Shown here in pieces: positions 1 to 8,465 of a DNA stretch of 64,000 nucleotides (its first letter is position 1; every line of letters starts with the position of its first letter). Under the pieces are notes generated by a model. That model did no database searches. It was given only the letters and a program-made list of their open reading frames with translations, and was not told the DNA's origin. Origin of the DNA: Chloroflexota bacterium (GTDB taxonomy: Bacteria > Chloroflexota > Dehalococcoidia > Dehalococcoidales > RBG-16-60-22). The stretch is taken from assembly GCA_016190695.1 (NCBI GenBank), contig JACPQC010000011.1:1-64000 (forward strand), in the 5' to 3' direction. Made by a program: the position numbers and the translations under genes.

Positions 1-122
1 AGACAGAGGGCTTCGATATACTATTGACTACTCCCGATGAAATGCTGTCTTTGCGTAATATCCCTGATTACATAGGTGCGTGGGCATTTGTCGACGATAG
101 AGGGCTAGTGCCTAATGACTAA
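1..122 (+). CDS. 3' end of an unidentified protein (partial)
   Basis: An open frame entering from the left edge (codons in phase with base 3) runs 39 codons to TAA at 120-122. Its last residues are IGAWAFVDDRGLVPND. It has no internal stop and an ordinary composition, so it is probably the C-terminus of a gene that starts outside the window. I do not recognise the family. The next gene converges on it from the opposite strand. Confidence 0.4.
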   Translation, partial: TEGFDILLTTPDEMLSLRNIPDYIGAWAFVDDRGLVPND

Positions 123-151
123 TCAACGATTGTACTTTGCCGCGACCGGTA

Positions 152-724
152 TCATAGCACGTAGCGCTCGTGTCCCCGGAAGAGGCGGCCGGCGGCAAGG
201 CCGAAGACCAACCCGCCCAGGTGGGACTGCCAGGCGATGCCGGGCAACAGGGACAGTATCAGGAAAGCGCCCAGGACGGCCGCCCAGAGGGGGATGGGGG
301 CCGGGATGGGAAAGACGATGACCCTGAGCTTAGGCGTTAGCGCCGTCAGCGCCCCGCCCAGGGCGAACACCGCCCCGGAAGCGCCTATGGCCAGGGTGAA
401 GGGGGGCGCCAGCAGCACATAGGCTATACTGCCCAGGATGCCGCCGCCAAAGTAGATAAAGAGGAACCGGCCCTCACCAAGCAGCCGCACCAGGGACGTC
501 CCGAAAAAATACAGGGTGAGCATGTTGGCGAGGATATGCCACAGGCCGCCGTGCACGAACAGGCTGGTGACGATGGTCCAGGGCCGCTGCGATAGGCCAA
601 GTGGCTGCAGCCCCAGCAGGAAGATCAGGTGCGGGGAGACGATGGTGGCCACGAAGACCACGAAGGTCACGGCGATTATGGCCGAGACGGCGTTAAGCCT
701 GAAGCCCCATCGCGAATATCTCAT
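152..724 (-). CDS. rhomboid family intramembrane serine protease
   Basis: Polytopic membrane protein of 190 aa with the rhomboid fold. It would cleave transmembrane substrates inside the membrane using a Ser-His dyad. Visible motifs are H58/H63/N67 in the FVHGGLWHILAN helix, the nucleophile Ser116 in GASGAVF, and His168 in WQSHLGG on the last core helix. The length is typical of minimal six-helix bacterial rhomboids, with no extra domains. It stands alone, convergent with the partial gene at the left edge and divergent from the tRNA gene. The substrate cannot be predicted. Confidence 0.93.
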   Translation of the reverse strand: MRYSRWGFRLNAVSAIIAVTFVVFVATIVSPHLIFLLGLQPLGLSQRPWTIVTSLFVHGGLWHILANMLTLYFFGTSLVRLLGEGRFLFIYFGGGILGSIAYVLLAPPFTLAIGASGAVFALGGALTALTPKLRVIVFPIPAPIPLWAAVLGAFLILSLLPGIAWQSHLGGLVFGLAAGRLFRGHERYVL

Positions 725-784
725 ATTACCCTTATAATACCGCTAAGGGCGCATGCGCGGCAAGACGGCGAGGCCGCGCCCTTC

Positions 785-813
785 TTGACTTTAGCCAGCG
801 GTGAAGGCATAAT
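785..813 (+). promoter_or_regulatory. predicted promoter of tRNA-Asn
   Basis: TTGACT (785-790), a 17-bp spacer and CATAAT (808-813) match the sigma-70 consensus at 5/6 in each box. The expected start near 820 gives a leader of about 24 nt before the mature tRNA. Confidence 0.6.
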
Positions 814-843
814 ATTTAGCGGGTCAATTCCGACCCGTCCTAT

Positions 844-915
844 TCCCCGATAGCTCAACGGTAGAGCGGGCGGCTGTTAACCGCTAGGTTCTAGGTTCGA
901 ATCCTAGTCGGGGAG
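844..915 (+). tRNA. tRNA-Asn (anticodon GUU)
   Basis: A complete cloverleaf can be drawn. The acceptor stem is TCCCCGA (844-850) with TCGGGGA (908-914) and discriminator G915. The D-arm is GCTC/GAGC. The anticodon loop CTGTTAA (874-880) carries GTT at 876-878. The T-arm contains GGTTCGAATC. The CCA end is not encoded. The 72-nt length is normal for asparagine tRNA. Confidence 0.95.
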
Positions 916-1177
916 CTTTGTTTCTCCCGGCTAACGGCACATAGCGCTGTACATTTTAGCGCGAGTTGGAGGTAGCGACCGTTGACGCGAAACTTGTTTC
1001 TGCAACTCAAGAAAAGGGAATCGGTTTGTGCCATACACAGAGCCAGATTGGTTGATGTGCTCCGAACAGAATGAGTTCTTTTTGCTCTCGTCAGGCGAAT
1101 CCCAACTCTATCCCACACCATGGTTTGCTGCACCGTTAGCCCCAGGACATAGTGTCCATAGGGACCATCAGGAAATT
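916..1177. other. intergenic stretch without a recognisable gene
   Basis: Between the tRNA and the hicB promoter. Short open frames exist on both strands, but none resembles a known protein and none is a HicA toxin. I see no terminator, repeat or attachment-site duplication of the tRNA 3' end. Confidence 0.5.
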
Positions 1178-1186
1178 TGCTATAAT
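1178..1186 (+). promoter_or_regulatory. extended -10 element upstream of hicB
   Basis: TGC followed by a perfect TATAAT (1181-1186) forms an extended -10 box. There is no good -35 box. It lies 28 bp before the hicB start codon. Confidence 0.45.
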
Positions 1187-1214
1187 GGGGATGATACAAT
1201 CGAGGGAGTGATTT

Positions 1215-1442
1215 ATGGTCCGTCAGTTTAAGATAGTGGTGGAAAAGAACCCTGATGGATATGTGGCCTACCCTCTGGGTTTGAAGGGTGTCGTGGTGGG
1301 GCAAGGCGACACCTACGAAGAAGCGCTGTCCGATGTCAAATCAGCCATCCGGTTTCATATCGAAACCTTCGGTACTGAAATGCTCGAATTAGAGCCGCCG
1401 GTTTTGGAGGCGTTTATCGCAGAAACAGGGGTAAATGTTTGA
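1215..1442 (+). CDS. hicB: HicB-family antitoxin-like protein, no HicA partner
   Basis: A 75-aa protein with the UPF0150/HicB partial RNase-H-like fold. It has an N-terminal strand (FKIVVEKNPDGYVAYPLGLKGVVVGQG), then the TYEEALSDVKSAIRFHIET helix, both typical of HicB. The start is fixed by GAGGGAG about 6 nt upstream. HicB normally neutralises the HicA mRNA interferase and represses the operon. No HicA-sized double-stranded-RNA-binding-like frame lies on either side, and the next gene is convergent. It lacks the usual C-terminal DNA-binding helices, so autoregulation is unlikely. It may be an orphan antitoxin or serve another role. Confidence 0.75.
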   Translation: MVRQFKIVVEKNPDGYVAYPLGLKGVVVGQGDTYEEALSDVKSAIRFHIETFGTEMLELEPPVLEAFIAETGVNV

Positions 1443-1456
1443 TGGGAAAGCCCACT

Positions 1457-2377
1457 TCACCTTTGCTGCAGCCGCCGGATGCCGGCCCTGCGCACCTTCC
1501 GCTCCAGGATGGCCGGAAGCAGGAATAGCCCCCACATCAGCAGCATCAACGTCATGAAGGCGGGCAGGCTGATGCGGCCGCCGGCATAAAAGACCACCAT
1601 CCCCAGGGTGGACAGGGCTGAGGTAAAGAGAAGGCCGATCCTCAGCCATCGTTTCCTCAGCCGCACAAAGGCTACCACGGTGGCCGCCAGGGCGAGAAAG
1701 CTGAGCCCGATAGAAGGGGCGAAGTCAAAAAGACGTTGCACGCTGGAGATGTAGAACGGCCCGGCCTCTGTCTCCAGGGCCACCGCCCAGGCCGCGATCA
1801 CCGGTACCGGCAGCAGCATGGTGGTACTGAGCAGCCAGTCCCGCTTAACCGTCTGGACCAGGACATAGTAAAGCCACCACACTGCGAGCGGGATGTAAAG
1901 AGGTATGGCCACCCAGGCCCAGCCCCGGGGCAGATAAAGCAGAAGTATGCCAACGGCGGCTACCGGCAGCAGGCAATAGCCAAGCCAGGGGAAGACCCAG
2001 TCCGGTTTGCCGTGCCACCAACCGTATACAGCGGTGCCCAGGGTCAGCAAGAGGACGATGGCCAGCCAGCCGGCGCTCTGCCACCAGTTAAGGACGAACA
2101 GGGCGCTGAACAACAGATGGGGCGCCGAGGCCATCAGCGCCTGTTTCCAGGAACCCTGGCTGCGGGACTCATACATCCTGGAGGCGATCAGCCCGGCGGC
2201 GCCCAGCATCTTGACGCAGGTGGAAACTGCTTCTTCTTCGGAAAGCCCGGCCTCTCTTAGCTCCTGGAGCCTGTCTTCAACATGGGTCTCAAGCTCGGTG
2301 ATGACTTCCTTCTCATCGGCAAGCTCCAGCCTGAGACGTACCCTGATATCCTCCAGGTAATGACCCAGCGCCGTCAT
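1457..2377 (-). CDS. HAAS-domain multipass membrane protein
   Basis: A 306-aa protein with a cytoplasmic N-terminal helical domain (about residues 1-75, including ITELETHVEDRLQELREAGL and a following EEEAVSTCVKMLG). This resembles the HAAS signalling domain commonly linked to PadR regulators. About eight hydrophobic segments follow, and the tail is basic. It sits 11 bp downstream of a padR gene on the same strand, so the two form an operon. In the HAAS/PadR pairs I know of, the membrane protein is thought to couple an envelope signal to the regulator, but its ligand is unknown. No enzymatic motif is visible. Confidence 0.75.
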   Translation of the reverse strand: MTALGHYLEDIRVRLRLELADEKEVITELETHVEDRLQELREAGLSEEEAVSTCVKMLGAAGLIASRMYESRSQGSWKQALMASAPHLLFSALFVLNWWQSAGWLAIVLLLTLGTAVYGWWHGKPDWVFPWLGYCLLPVAAVGILLLYLPRGWAWVAIPLYIPLAVWWLYYVLVQTVKRDWLLSTTMLLPVPVIAAWAVALETEAGPFYISSVQRLFDFAPSIGLSFLALAATVVAFVRLRKRWLRIGLLFTSALSTLGMVVFYAGGRISLPAFMTLMLLMWGLFLLPAILERKVRRAGIRRLQQR

Positions 2378-2388
2378 CGCTTTCGCCT

Positions 2389-2721
2389 TTATTCAGCCGG
2401 TTGAATTATCAGGTTCATGGCCTTGAGGAAATCACGCCAGTGTACCTTTTCCGCATCCAGCTTGGCCAGGCCCCTGTCCGTGATATGATAATACCGCCTT
2501 TGCCGGCCATTAGGCAACATCTGCCATCTCCCGGCTATCAGGCCCGCCTTTTCCAGGCGGTGCAAAGCGGGATACAACGTGCCTTCCTTGAACTTGAAGT
2601 AGCCCTGGCTCCGCGCATCCAGCTCCTTTATGATCTGATAGCCGTACATCGGCTCCTTTGCCAGCAGGCAGAGAAGCAACGAATCGGAACTCCCTTTGAT
2701 TAGCTCCTGTCTCTCGGTCAT
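2389..2721 (-). CDS. PadR family transcriptional regulator
   Basis: A 110-aa winged-helix protein of the short PadR subfamily. The PadR hallmark is present as YGYQIIKELDARS followed by FKFKEGTLYPALHRLEKAGL (about residues 26-63) and the wing RRYYHITDRG. A C-terminal dimerisation helix completes it. It would repress target genes, probably including its own operon with the HAAS membrane protein. A strong minus-strand promoter lies at 2764-2792. I saw no ATGT-N8-ACAT PadR site in the intergenic region, so the operator remains unidentified. Confidence 0.92.
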   Translation of the reverse strand: MTERQELIKGSSDSLLLCLLAKEPMYGYQIIKELDARSQGYFKFKEGTLYPALHRLEKAGLIAGRWQMLPNGRQRRYYHITDRGLAKLDAEKVHWRDFLKAMNLIIQPAE

Positions 2722-2763
2722 CTGATTACCTCGCTCGACCTAACATTTAGAGCTTCTACTTAA

Positions 2764-2792
2764 ATTATAGACCGCCGGGGGCTGATGTGCAA
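2764..2792 (-). promoter_or_regulatory. predicted promoter of the padR/HAAS operon
   Basis: Read on the minus strand: TTGCAC (plus 2787-2792), 17-bp spacer, perfect TATAAT (plus 2764-2769). It is back to back with the yeiH promoter. Confidence 0.6.
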
Positions 2793-2809
2793 TGGCTTTT
2801 CAACAATAT

Positions 2810-2838
2810 TTGACATGTCCCGCCCATCGTGCTATAAC
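2810..2838 (+). promoter_or_regulatory. predicted promoter of yeiH
   Basis: Perfect TTGACA (2810-2815), 17-bp spacer, TATAAC (2833-2838) with an upstream TGC extension. The start codon at 2874 is 35 bp downstream. Confidence 0.65.
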
Positions 2839-2873
2839 TGCAGCATGTCCGTAATGGGAAGACTCGCCCGGTA

Positions 2874-3953
2874 ATGGGCCAACCTGCCAGCGCCGCCGTT
2901 AAAGACGGTTTCCGAGAGGTTTTGGACGGCGCCCTGTTGAGCCTCGTTTTTGCTGTCCTGGCCTTCCTGACCTGGTGGTTCCTCCGGGACACCTGGCTCA
3001 AGTTCAGCGCCCTGCTCTGGGCGTTTACCTACTCCATAATCGCCGTTAACCTGGTACCGGCGCTGACCGGGGACCGGTTCCGGGCGGGGATAGAGTTTGC
3101 TTCATCGCCGCTGTTGCGCCGCTCTATCGCCCTGCTCGGTCTGACGGTAAGCGCCTCGGTGTGGGTCAAGCTGGGCGGGCCGGGCGTAGCCCTGGTGCTC
3201 ATCAACCTCGTCTTTGCCTTTGCCTTCGCCATTTTCCTGTGCAAGTACGTGCTGCGGCTGAATGACCCGCTGGCGATACTGGTGGGGGTGGGGACGAGCA
3301 TCTGCGGCGCTTCGGCGGTGGCAGCGACGGCGCCGGCCATCAAGGCACGGGCGGAGGAGACCGGCCTGTCACTGGCCGTCATCACCCTGTTCGGCCTCCT
3401 GGCCATGTTCGCCTATCCGGCATTGTTCTCGGGGCCGCTGGGAGGCTGGCTGGGGATGGACCCGCTGGCCTACGGCATCTGGGCGGGGACAGGCATCCAT
3501 GAGACGGCCCAGGTTATCGCTGCCGCCAGCCAGGTGGACGGCGCCCTGCCCATCGCCGTGTCAGCCAAGTTCGTCCGGATACTGTCCATCGGGCCGATGG
3601 TACTGGTCAGCACGCTGCTCTACCGCCGCCTCTCCAGCCGGACGCGATCCACCCAGGTCAAAGTCGCCGTCCCCTGGTTTGCCGTGGCCTTCGTCACCTT
3701 CACGCTGGCCCATTACGGGCTGGAATCGCTGCCCATCAGGGAGTGGTGGTCATCTTTCAACGCGGGGTACTTGCAGCCGCTGGTCACTTTCCTCTTGGCC
3801 TGGTCTTTTGCTGGCGTGGGACTGAAGGTCAGGGCGTCAGCCATCGCCGCCATCGGCCCGAAGGCGTTCGCCGGGGGAATGGTGGCGGCGATAGTGGCCG
3901 GGGGGATGGCGCTGCTGCTGGTCAGATACCTGTGGATGCCGCTGTCAGGATAG
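2874..3953 (+). CDS. yeiH: YeiH/UPF0324 family putative anion exporter
   Basis: A 359-aa integral membrane protein of about ten helices. It carries the diagnostic UPF0324 segment GVGTSICGASAVAATAPAIK (about residues 137-157) and the later GTGIHETAQVIAA motif. YeiH-type proteins are annotated as putative sulfate exporters, but the substrate is not settled for most members. The ribosome-binding site is weak (GGGAAG 13 nt upstream), so the exact start is less certain. A strong promoter precedes it. It ends 7 bp from the stop of the convergent nrpR gene. No sulfur-metabolism genes lie nearby to support a specific substrate. Confidence 0.88.
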   Translation: MGQPASAAVKDGFREVLDGALLSLVFAVLAFLTWWFLRDTWLKFSALLWAFTYSIIAVNLVPALTGDRFRAGIEFASSPLLRRSIALLGLTVSASVWVKLGGPGVALVLINLVFAFAFAIFLCKYVLRLNDPLAILVGVGTSICGASAVAATAPAIKARAEETGLSLAVITLFGLLAMFAYPALFSGPLGGWLGMDPLAYGIWAGTGIHETAQVIAAASQVDGALPIAVSAKFVRILSIGPMVLVSTLLYRRLSSRTRSTQVKVAVPWFAVAFVTFTLAHYGLESLPIREWWSSFNAGYLQPLVTFLLAWSFAGVGLKVRASAIAAIGPKAFAGGMVAAIVAGGMALLLVRYLWMPLSG

Positions 3954-3960
3954 CTCTCGG

Positions 3961-4956
3961 CTAGGTCTTCAGCTTCCAGAAACTGGTCAACTGCTGGAAG
4001 TCAATCATGCCGCTCTCGGCGATGTTGTCCATGTCGATGCCCGCCTCGAAGGCGGCGGCGACCGGATTCAGCCCTCCCAGCATTACCATGCCCACCCTGT
4101 TCAATGCTACCGGCGTCTGGCAGACGGGGTCGCTGGTGTTCCCCATGGTGTAAATTGCGTTTATTCCGGCCTTGTTGAGGGAATCTGCGACCTCTGCGGC
4201 TATTGAACGGGCCGGGGCGGGGATATCGCGGAAGTTGGCCAATATCTTGCCCTGGCCGCTCCTGGCCACCTCCCTTACGCTGGTCATCTTGGCATTGATA
4301 TATTGCTCTGAAGGGTCCAGGGAAGTGCCCGCGTAGTGGATGATGGCAACAAAGCGACGTGGTTTCGAGGCGATTATCTCGAGCACGCCGCCAAACCGGG
4401 ACTGGACCGGTATGCCCGCCTTCAGCAGCACCCCGTTGGCCACCACGCTGCACACGGTGGCAAACCCTATCTTGCCCGCCGGGACAACGACCGAGCCCAG
4501 CTTTTCCCCTTCCTGCGCAGTGGCTACCAGGTGGCTGACGCACAGGCCCGACTCGAAGGCCGCGCTCATGGCGTCCAGGGCTGCCGGGAACTTATCCCTG
4601 GCAATCATGGTGGCGTTTACCGGGAGCAGTCCGGTCTTCCGGACCGGATCGAAGGTGGTATGGAAGGCGAGCAACTCCAGCTTGTCCTGGAGGAGTCCCA
4701 CCTGCTCCGGCGCCAGCGCCAGCCTCAGTTCCTCCTGCCCCCGGGGGGTTATCATCCGCCCGTCATGTCCCATCGGCTCGGTGTAACCCCGCTCGTCAGA
4801 TATGCGCAGATGATACCGCACCGCCCGCTCGCTCAGGAAGATGCCGTGCCGCTCAAGCTGGCGGGCTATGGTAGTCGACCCCAGCGGCTCAGTAGACTCG
4901 CTGAGCACTTTCAGGATGGTTATGATCTTTCTCTCCCCATCGGGAGCTACCTGCAT
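3961..4956 (-). CDS. nrpR: NrpR-type nitrogen regulator (HTH + DUF128)
   Basis: A 331-aa protein with an N-terminal winged helix (about residues 7-75, with TIARQLERHGI and AVRYHLRISDERG). A single DUF128/NrpR regulatory domain follows (about 85-325). In methanogens NrpR represses nitrogen genes at GGAA-N6-TTCC operators and is released by 2-oxoglutarate. The Methanococcus protein has two regulatory domains, while this one has one. It lies immediately beyond nadE of the glutamate synthase operon on the same strand, and a matching operator lies at that operon's promoter (15169-15182). That makes a nitrogen role likely. A MITE sits directly upstream, so its own promoter may be altered. Confidence 0.85.
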   Translation of the reverse strand: MQVAPDGERKIITILKVLSESTEPLGSTTIARQLERHGIFLSERAVRYHLRISDERGYTEPMGHDGRMITPRGQEELRLALAPEQVGLLQDKLELLAFHTTFDPVRKTGLLPVNATMIARDKFPAALDAMSAAFESGLCVSHLVATAQEGEKLGSVVVPAGKIGFATVCSVVANGVLLKAGIPVQSRFGGVLEIIASKPRRFVAIIHYAGTSLDPSEQYINAKMTSVREVARSGQGKILANFRDIPAPARSIAAEVADSLNKAGINAIYTMGNTSDPVCQTPVALNRVGMVMLGGLNPVAAAFEAGIDMDNIAESGMIDFQQLTSFWKLKT

Positions 4957-4969
4957 TGTTTGTCCCCTT

Positions 4970-5137
4970 GCTAGTGTCCTGAGTCAGAAATCCGTTGTAT
5001 AAATCGTGTGCTCGATGAAAATATACCTTAGCAACATACTAACCATTCCGGCGAAAGCCGGAATCCAGAAACCCCTGGATACCGACTTTCGTCGGTATGG
5101 TGAATTATTAAACGGTCTAATAACTCAGGACACTAGC
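4970..5137. repeat. MITE-like element with 15-bp inverted repeats and TA ends
   Basis: GCTAGTGTCCTGAGT (4970-4984) is repeated inverted as ACTCAGGACACTAGC (5123-5137). A TA dinucleotide lies at each boundary (GC-TA...TA-GC), which fits TA target duplication as in IS630/mariner-type elements. The interior has no coding capacity and holds two short palindromes at 5045-5064 and 5079-5098. It lies 13 bp upstream of the nrpR start codon. Confidence 0.65.
5045..5098. repeat. two REP-like palindromes
   Basis: ATTCCGGCGAAAGCCGGAAT (5045-5064) and ATACCGACTTTCGTCGGTAT (5079-5098) are perfect hairpins with GAAA and TTTC loops. Related palindromes occur at 20287, 26381, 33838 and 63767. Confidence 0.7.
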
Positions 5138-5174
5138 ACGATGTAACATCTATTTCGTGCCGTGAACTCGTTTT

Positions 5175-5281
5175 GTCATTGCGAGACCATTCCGACCGCA
5201 GTCGGAAGGCGAAGCAATCTGGGTGGAGAAGGGGTCTCCTCCCAACCCAGATTGCCACGTCGCTTCGCTCCTCGCAATGAC
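5175..5281. repeat. long palindromic repeat (about 107 bp)
   Basis: GTCATTGCGAG (5175-5185) is mirrored by CTCGCAATGAC (5271-5281), and an inner arm CAATCTGGGT pairs with ACCCAGATTG. The whole unit could fold into one long hairpin. It lies 37 bp beyond the nadE stop and could act as a transcript end for the nitrogen operon, though it lacks a clean T-tract. Confidence 0.65.
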
Positions 5282-5318
5282 GATTCCATCTATTATACTG
5301 TTGAACTGTTGCATGGTA

Positions 5319-7142
5319 CTATCCCTTGAACCGGTTGCTAATGGGCAGCCTGCGGTCCCGCCCGAAGGCCCGCGGCGTTATTTTTATGCCCGGCGGCGCC
5401 TGACGCCGCTTGTACTCGCTTACATCCACCAGGCGTGCGGCCTTCCTCACCACCGCTTCGTCAAACCCGGAGGCGATTATCTGCCCGACGCTCTTGTCTT
5501 CCTCAACATACGCGGTCAATATGGGATCAAGTATTTCGTAGGGGGGCAGGGTATCGGTATCCTTCTGGTCCGGCCTGAGTTCGGCTGACGGGGCCTTGGT
5601 CAGCACGGACGCCGGCATCAGGTCATACCCGGCCAGGGCGTTGCGGTACTGGGCCAGCTTATAGACCAGAGTCTTGGGCACGTCCTTTATCACGGCAAAG
5701 CCTCCGGCCATATCGCCGTAGAGCGTGCTGTAGCCGGTGGCCATCTCGCTCTTGTTGCCAGTGGTGAGCACTATCCAGCCAAATTTGTTAGACAGCCCCA
5801 TGAGGAAATTGCCCCGGATGCGCGCCTGAATGTTCTCTTCGGCTACGTTCGGCCTGGCGCCACTGAAAGGCTCAGCCAGCGCTTCCAGGTAGGCCTGAAA
5901 CACCGGGGTGATGGGGATGGTCAAGAGCTTTATGCCCAGGTTTTCTGCCAGTTGCCGGGCATCGGTCAGGCTGTGCGGTGTGGAATATTGAGAGGGCATG
6001 GCCACACCGACCACGTTCGCCTTGCCCAGGGCGTCCACGGCTATGGCGGCCACCAGGCTGGAGTCCACCCCGCCGGAGAGGCCGATGACCACCGTTTCAA
6101 AGCCATTCTTGTGGATATAGTCCCTGGTCCCCAGCACCAGGGCATTATATACCTCGGCGGGAGGCTGTCGCACCTGGACCAGGCGGGGAGGCAGGGCAGG
6201 CTTTGGCCAGGCAGACGGCGTTTCCGAGACCGTTATCCTGTCAGCGCGGCAGCGCTCTTCTTCCAGGAGCAGGGACTGGTTGCGCCAGCGCGGGTCATGG
6301 AGCCGCGTGCGGAACACCGCTTCCACATCCAGGTCAGCCACGATAAGGTCTTCTTCGAACTGCAAGCCCTGGGCGAGCAACTGTCCCTTTTCATCCAGCA
6401 CCAGGCTGTGGCCGTCGAAGACAAGTTCGTCCTGCCCGCCGACCAGGTTGTTATAGGCGATGATGGCCACATTGTCAGCAGCGCGGGTGGCCATCATTCT
6501 CTGCCGGAAATTGCCCTTGCCGTAATGGTACGGGGAGGCGCTGATGTTGATGATGACCTCGGCGCCGGAGTAGGCCTGGGCTGTTGCCGGTCCGGCTTCG
6601 TACCAGATGTCTTCACAGATGTTTACACCGACGCCTACGCCGTTGATGATATACACCGGTATCTCGCGCCCGGCCTGGAAGTAACGGTTCTCGTCAAAGA
6701 CGCCGTAGTTGGGCAGGTAGATCTTGTGATAAATGCCGGCCAGGCGGCCGTCGCTGATCACGGCGGCGGCGTTGTAGATATCGTTGCCGGCATCTACAAA
6801 GCCCACCACTATGGCGATGCCTGATGACCCGCTGATGACCTGGTCCAGGGCCTTCAGGTTGGCATCGATAAACCTGGGCTTGAAGAGCAGGTCTTCCGGG
6901 GGATAGCCGCAGACGGCCAGTTCCGGGAAAACGGCAATATCGGCCTTCAGATCACGAGCCTTGGCGGTGGCCTCCAGAATCCTGGCGACATTTCCCTGGA
7001 AGTCGCCCACCGTAGTATCTATCTGGGCCAGGGCGATCCGCAGTCTTCTGTTGTCAGACCCGGCGAAAGCTGTACCACCTAAAGCACAGGAAGGTATTTC
7101 TTTAGCTCGTATTCGGTTACCTGGGTCCGGTACTGATCCCAT
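5319..7142 (-). CDS. nadE: glutamine-dependent NAD+ synthetase
   Basis: Two-domain enzyme that makes NAD+ from deamido-NAD+, ATP and glutamine. The N-terminal nitrilase-fold glutaminase shows the Glu-Lys-Cys triad in [29 protein letters not shown] and [11 protein letters not shown]. The C-terminal synthetase has the ATP pyrophosphatase loop GLSGGVDSS. The longest frame (607 aa) overlaps glnA by 64 bp. Family homology begins only at LRIALAQID, about residue 34 (position 7043), where only CTG is available as an internal start. The true start is therefore unresolved between ATG 7142 and a non-ATG codon near 7043. It is the last gene of the nitrogen operon, and its use of glutamine fits that setting. 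Confidence 0.9.
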   Translation of the reverse strand: MGSVPDPGNRIRAKEIPSCALGGTAFAGSDNRRLRIALAQIDTTVGDFQGNVARILEATAKARDLKADIAVFPELAVCGYPPEDLLFKPRFIDANLKALDQVISGSSGIAIVVGFVDAGNDIYNAAAVISDGRLAGIYHKIYLPNYGVFDENRYFQAGREIPVYIINGVGVGVNICEDIWYEAGPATAQAYSGAEVIINISASPYHYGKGNFRQRMMATRAADNVAIIAYNNLVGGQDELVFDGHSLVLDEKGQLLAQGLQFEEDLIVADLDVEAVFRTRLHDPRWRNQSLLLEEERCRADRITVSETPSAWPKPALPPRLVQVRQPPAEVYNALVLGTRDYIHKNGFETVVIGLSGGVDSSLVAAIAVDALGKANVVGVAMPSQYSTPHSLTDARQLAENLGIKLLTIPITPVFQAYLEALAEPFSGARPNVAEENIQARIRGNFLMGLSNKFGWIVLTTGNKSEMATGYSTLYGDMAGGFAVIKDVPKTLVYKLAQYRNALAGYDLMPASVLTKAPSAELRPDQKDTDTLPPYEILDPILTAYVEEDKSVGQIIASGFDEAVVRKAARLVDVSEYKRRQAPPGIKITPRAFGRDRRLPISNRFKG

Positions 7143-8422
7143 TCTATCTTCTTGTTTTCTACAAAGGCATTAAACACGTGTTCACCCAGGGCCTTGCGTA
7201 CCAGGTCGCTCTTTTCGGTAAGATGTATCGCCTCAAGGAGGCTGGCAGGCAGGGTCTCGATACCTTTGCTCCGCCTCTCCGCTTCGGACATCTCGTAAAC
7301 GTTCTCTTCCACCGGCACGGGGGCTTCCAGTTTCTGGGCGATCCCCTCCAGACCGGCAGCAAGCATCACGCTGAAGGCGAGGTAAGGATTGCAGGCCGGG
7401 TCAGGCGAACGCAACTCGATCCTGGTGGCCTTCTCCCTGCCCGGACGATATTCGGGCACCCGTATCAGGTCCGAGCGGTTGCGCCGCGCCCAGGAAAGGT
7501 AGACCGGGGCCTCATAGCCAGGTACCAGGCGCTTGTAGGAATTTATCCACTGGTTGGTCACAGCGGTGAACTCAGGGGCGTACTTGAGCACGCCGGCGAC
7601 ATAGCTCCTGGCCTCTTTGGACAGGTGATAGGGGTCATCCTTGTCGAAGAAGGCGTTGCGGTCGCCCTTGAATAGCGATTGATGGACGTGCATGCCGCTG
7701 CCATTTATGCCGAACACCGGCTTGGGCATGAAGGTGGCATAGACGCCATACTTGAGGGCCACTTCTTTGACCACCACGCGGTAGTTCATCACGCTGTCGG
7801 CCATGGTCAGGGCGTCTGTGTACCTCATGTCTATCTCATGCTGGCTGGCAGCCACTTCGTGGTGGGAATACTCGATGCCGATGCCCAGCTCTTCCAGGGA
7901 CAACACCGTCTCTTTTCTCATCTCGGTGGCGGCATCCCGGGGCGTCATGTCGAAATAGCCGCCCTGGTCAAGCGGCTCGGTGCACTTGTCGTCCTTGAAA
8001 TAAAAATACTCAAGCTCCGGGCCGACATAGTAAGTGTAGCCCAGGTCCGCCGCCCGTTTCAGGTTCTGCTTGAGCACGTAGCGGGGGTCGCCGTCAAAAG
8101 GCTCGCCGCCGGGCTTAAGCACATCGCAGAACATGCGGGCCACCGCGGCATTTTCCCGGGGACGCCAGGGCAGCATGCGAAAAGTGGTCGGGTCAGGCAG
8201 AGCCACCATATCGCTTTCGTCGATACGGGCGAAGCCTTCGATGGACGAGCCGTCAAAACCCATCCCCTCCTCCATCGCCCCTTCCAGTTCCTCTACGGTG
8301 ATAGCAAAGCTCTTGAGGAACCCCAGTATGTCCGTGAACCAGAGCCGGATGAACTTGACATTTTGTAGCTGGGCCTGCCTGAGGACATTGGCCTTGGCCT
8401 CTTCCCGGGTCATTTTTGCCAT
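7079..8422 (-). CDS. glnA: type I glutamine synthetase
   Basis: A 447-aa GlnA that condenses ammonia and glutamate using ATP. It shows the beta-grasp FDGSSIEGF, the metal and ammonia-site stretches GPELEYF and [22 protein letters not shown], and the late [17 protein letters not shown]. The length and absence of the adenylylation-site region place it with the GSI-alpha group, so it is unlikely to be controlled by adenylylation. An AGGAGG site precedes the ATG. It lies 43 bp after the GXGXG gene with no obvious promoter or NrpR operator of its own, so it is probably read from the upstream operon promoter. Confidence 0.96.
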   Translation of the reverse strand: MAKMTREEAKANVLRQAQLQNVKFIRLWFTDILGFLKSFAITVEELEGAMEEGMGFDGSSIEGFARIDESDMVALPDPTTFRMLPWRPRENAAVARMFCDVLKPGGEPFDGDPRYVLKQNLKRAADLGYTYYVGPELEYFYFKDDKCTEPLDQGGYFDMTPRDAATEMRKETVLSLEELGIGIEYSHHEVAASQHEIDMRYTDALTMADSVMNYRVVVKEVALKYGVYATFMPKPVFGINGSGMHVHQSLFKGDRNAFFDKDDPYHLSKEARSYVAGVLKYAPEFTAVTNQWINSYKRLVPGYEAPVYLSWARRNRSDLIRVPEYRPGREKATRIELRSPDPACNPYLAFSVMLAAGLEGIAQKLEAPVPVEENVYEMSEAERRSKGIETLPASLLEAIHLTEKSDLVRKALGEHVFNAFVENKKIEWDQYRTQVTEYELKKYLPVL

Positions 8423-8465
8423 CGAAAAGCCTCCTTTAAACCAATCATATTTTACACTATTTCAG

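Noticed and set aside
844-1457. tRNA-associated integration site
   Set aside because: No duplicated tRNA 3' end and no integrase were seen, so an attachment site is not supported.
5045-5064. second NrpR-like site near nrpR
   Set aside because: The sequence is TTCC...GGAA in the wrong orientation for the operator and belongs to a REP palindrome family.
8423-8465. separate NrpR operator or promoter for glnA
   Set aside because: The 43-bp gap contains no GGAA-N6-TTCC and no good -35/-10 pair; read-through from the upstream operon is simpler.
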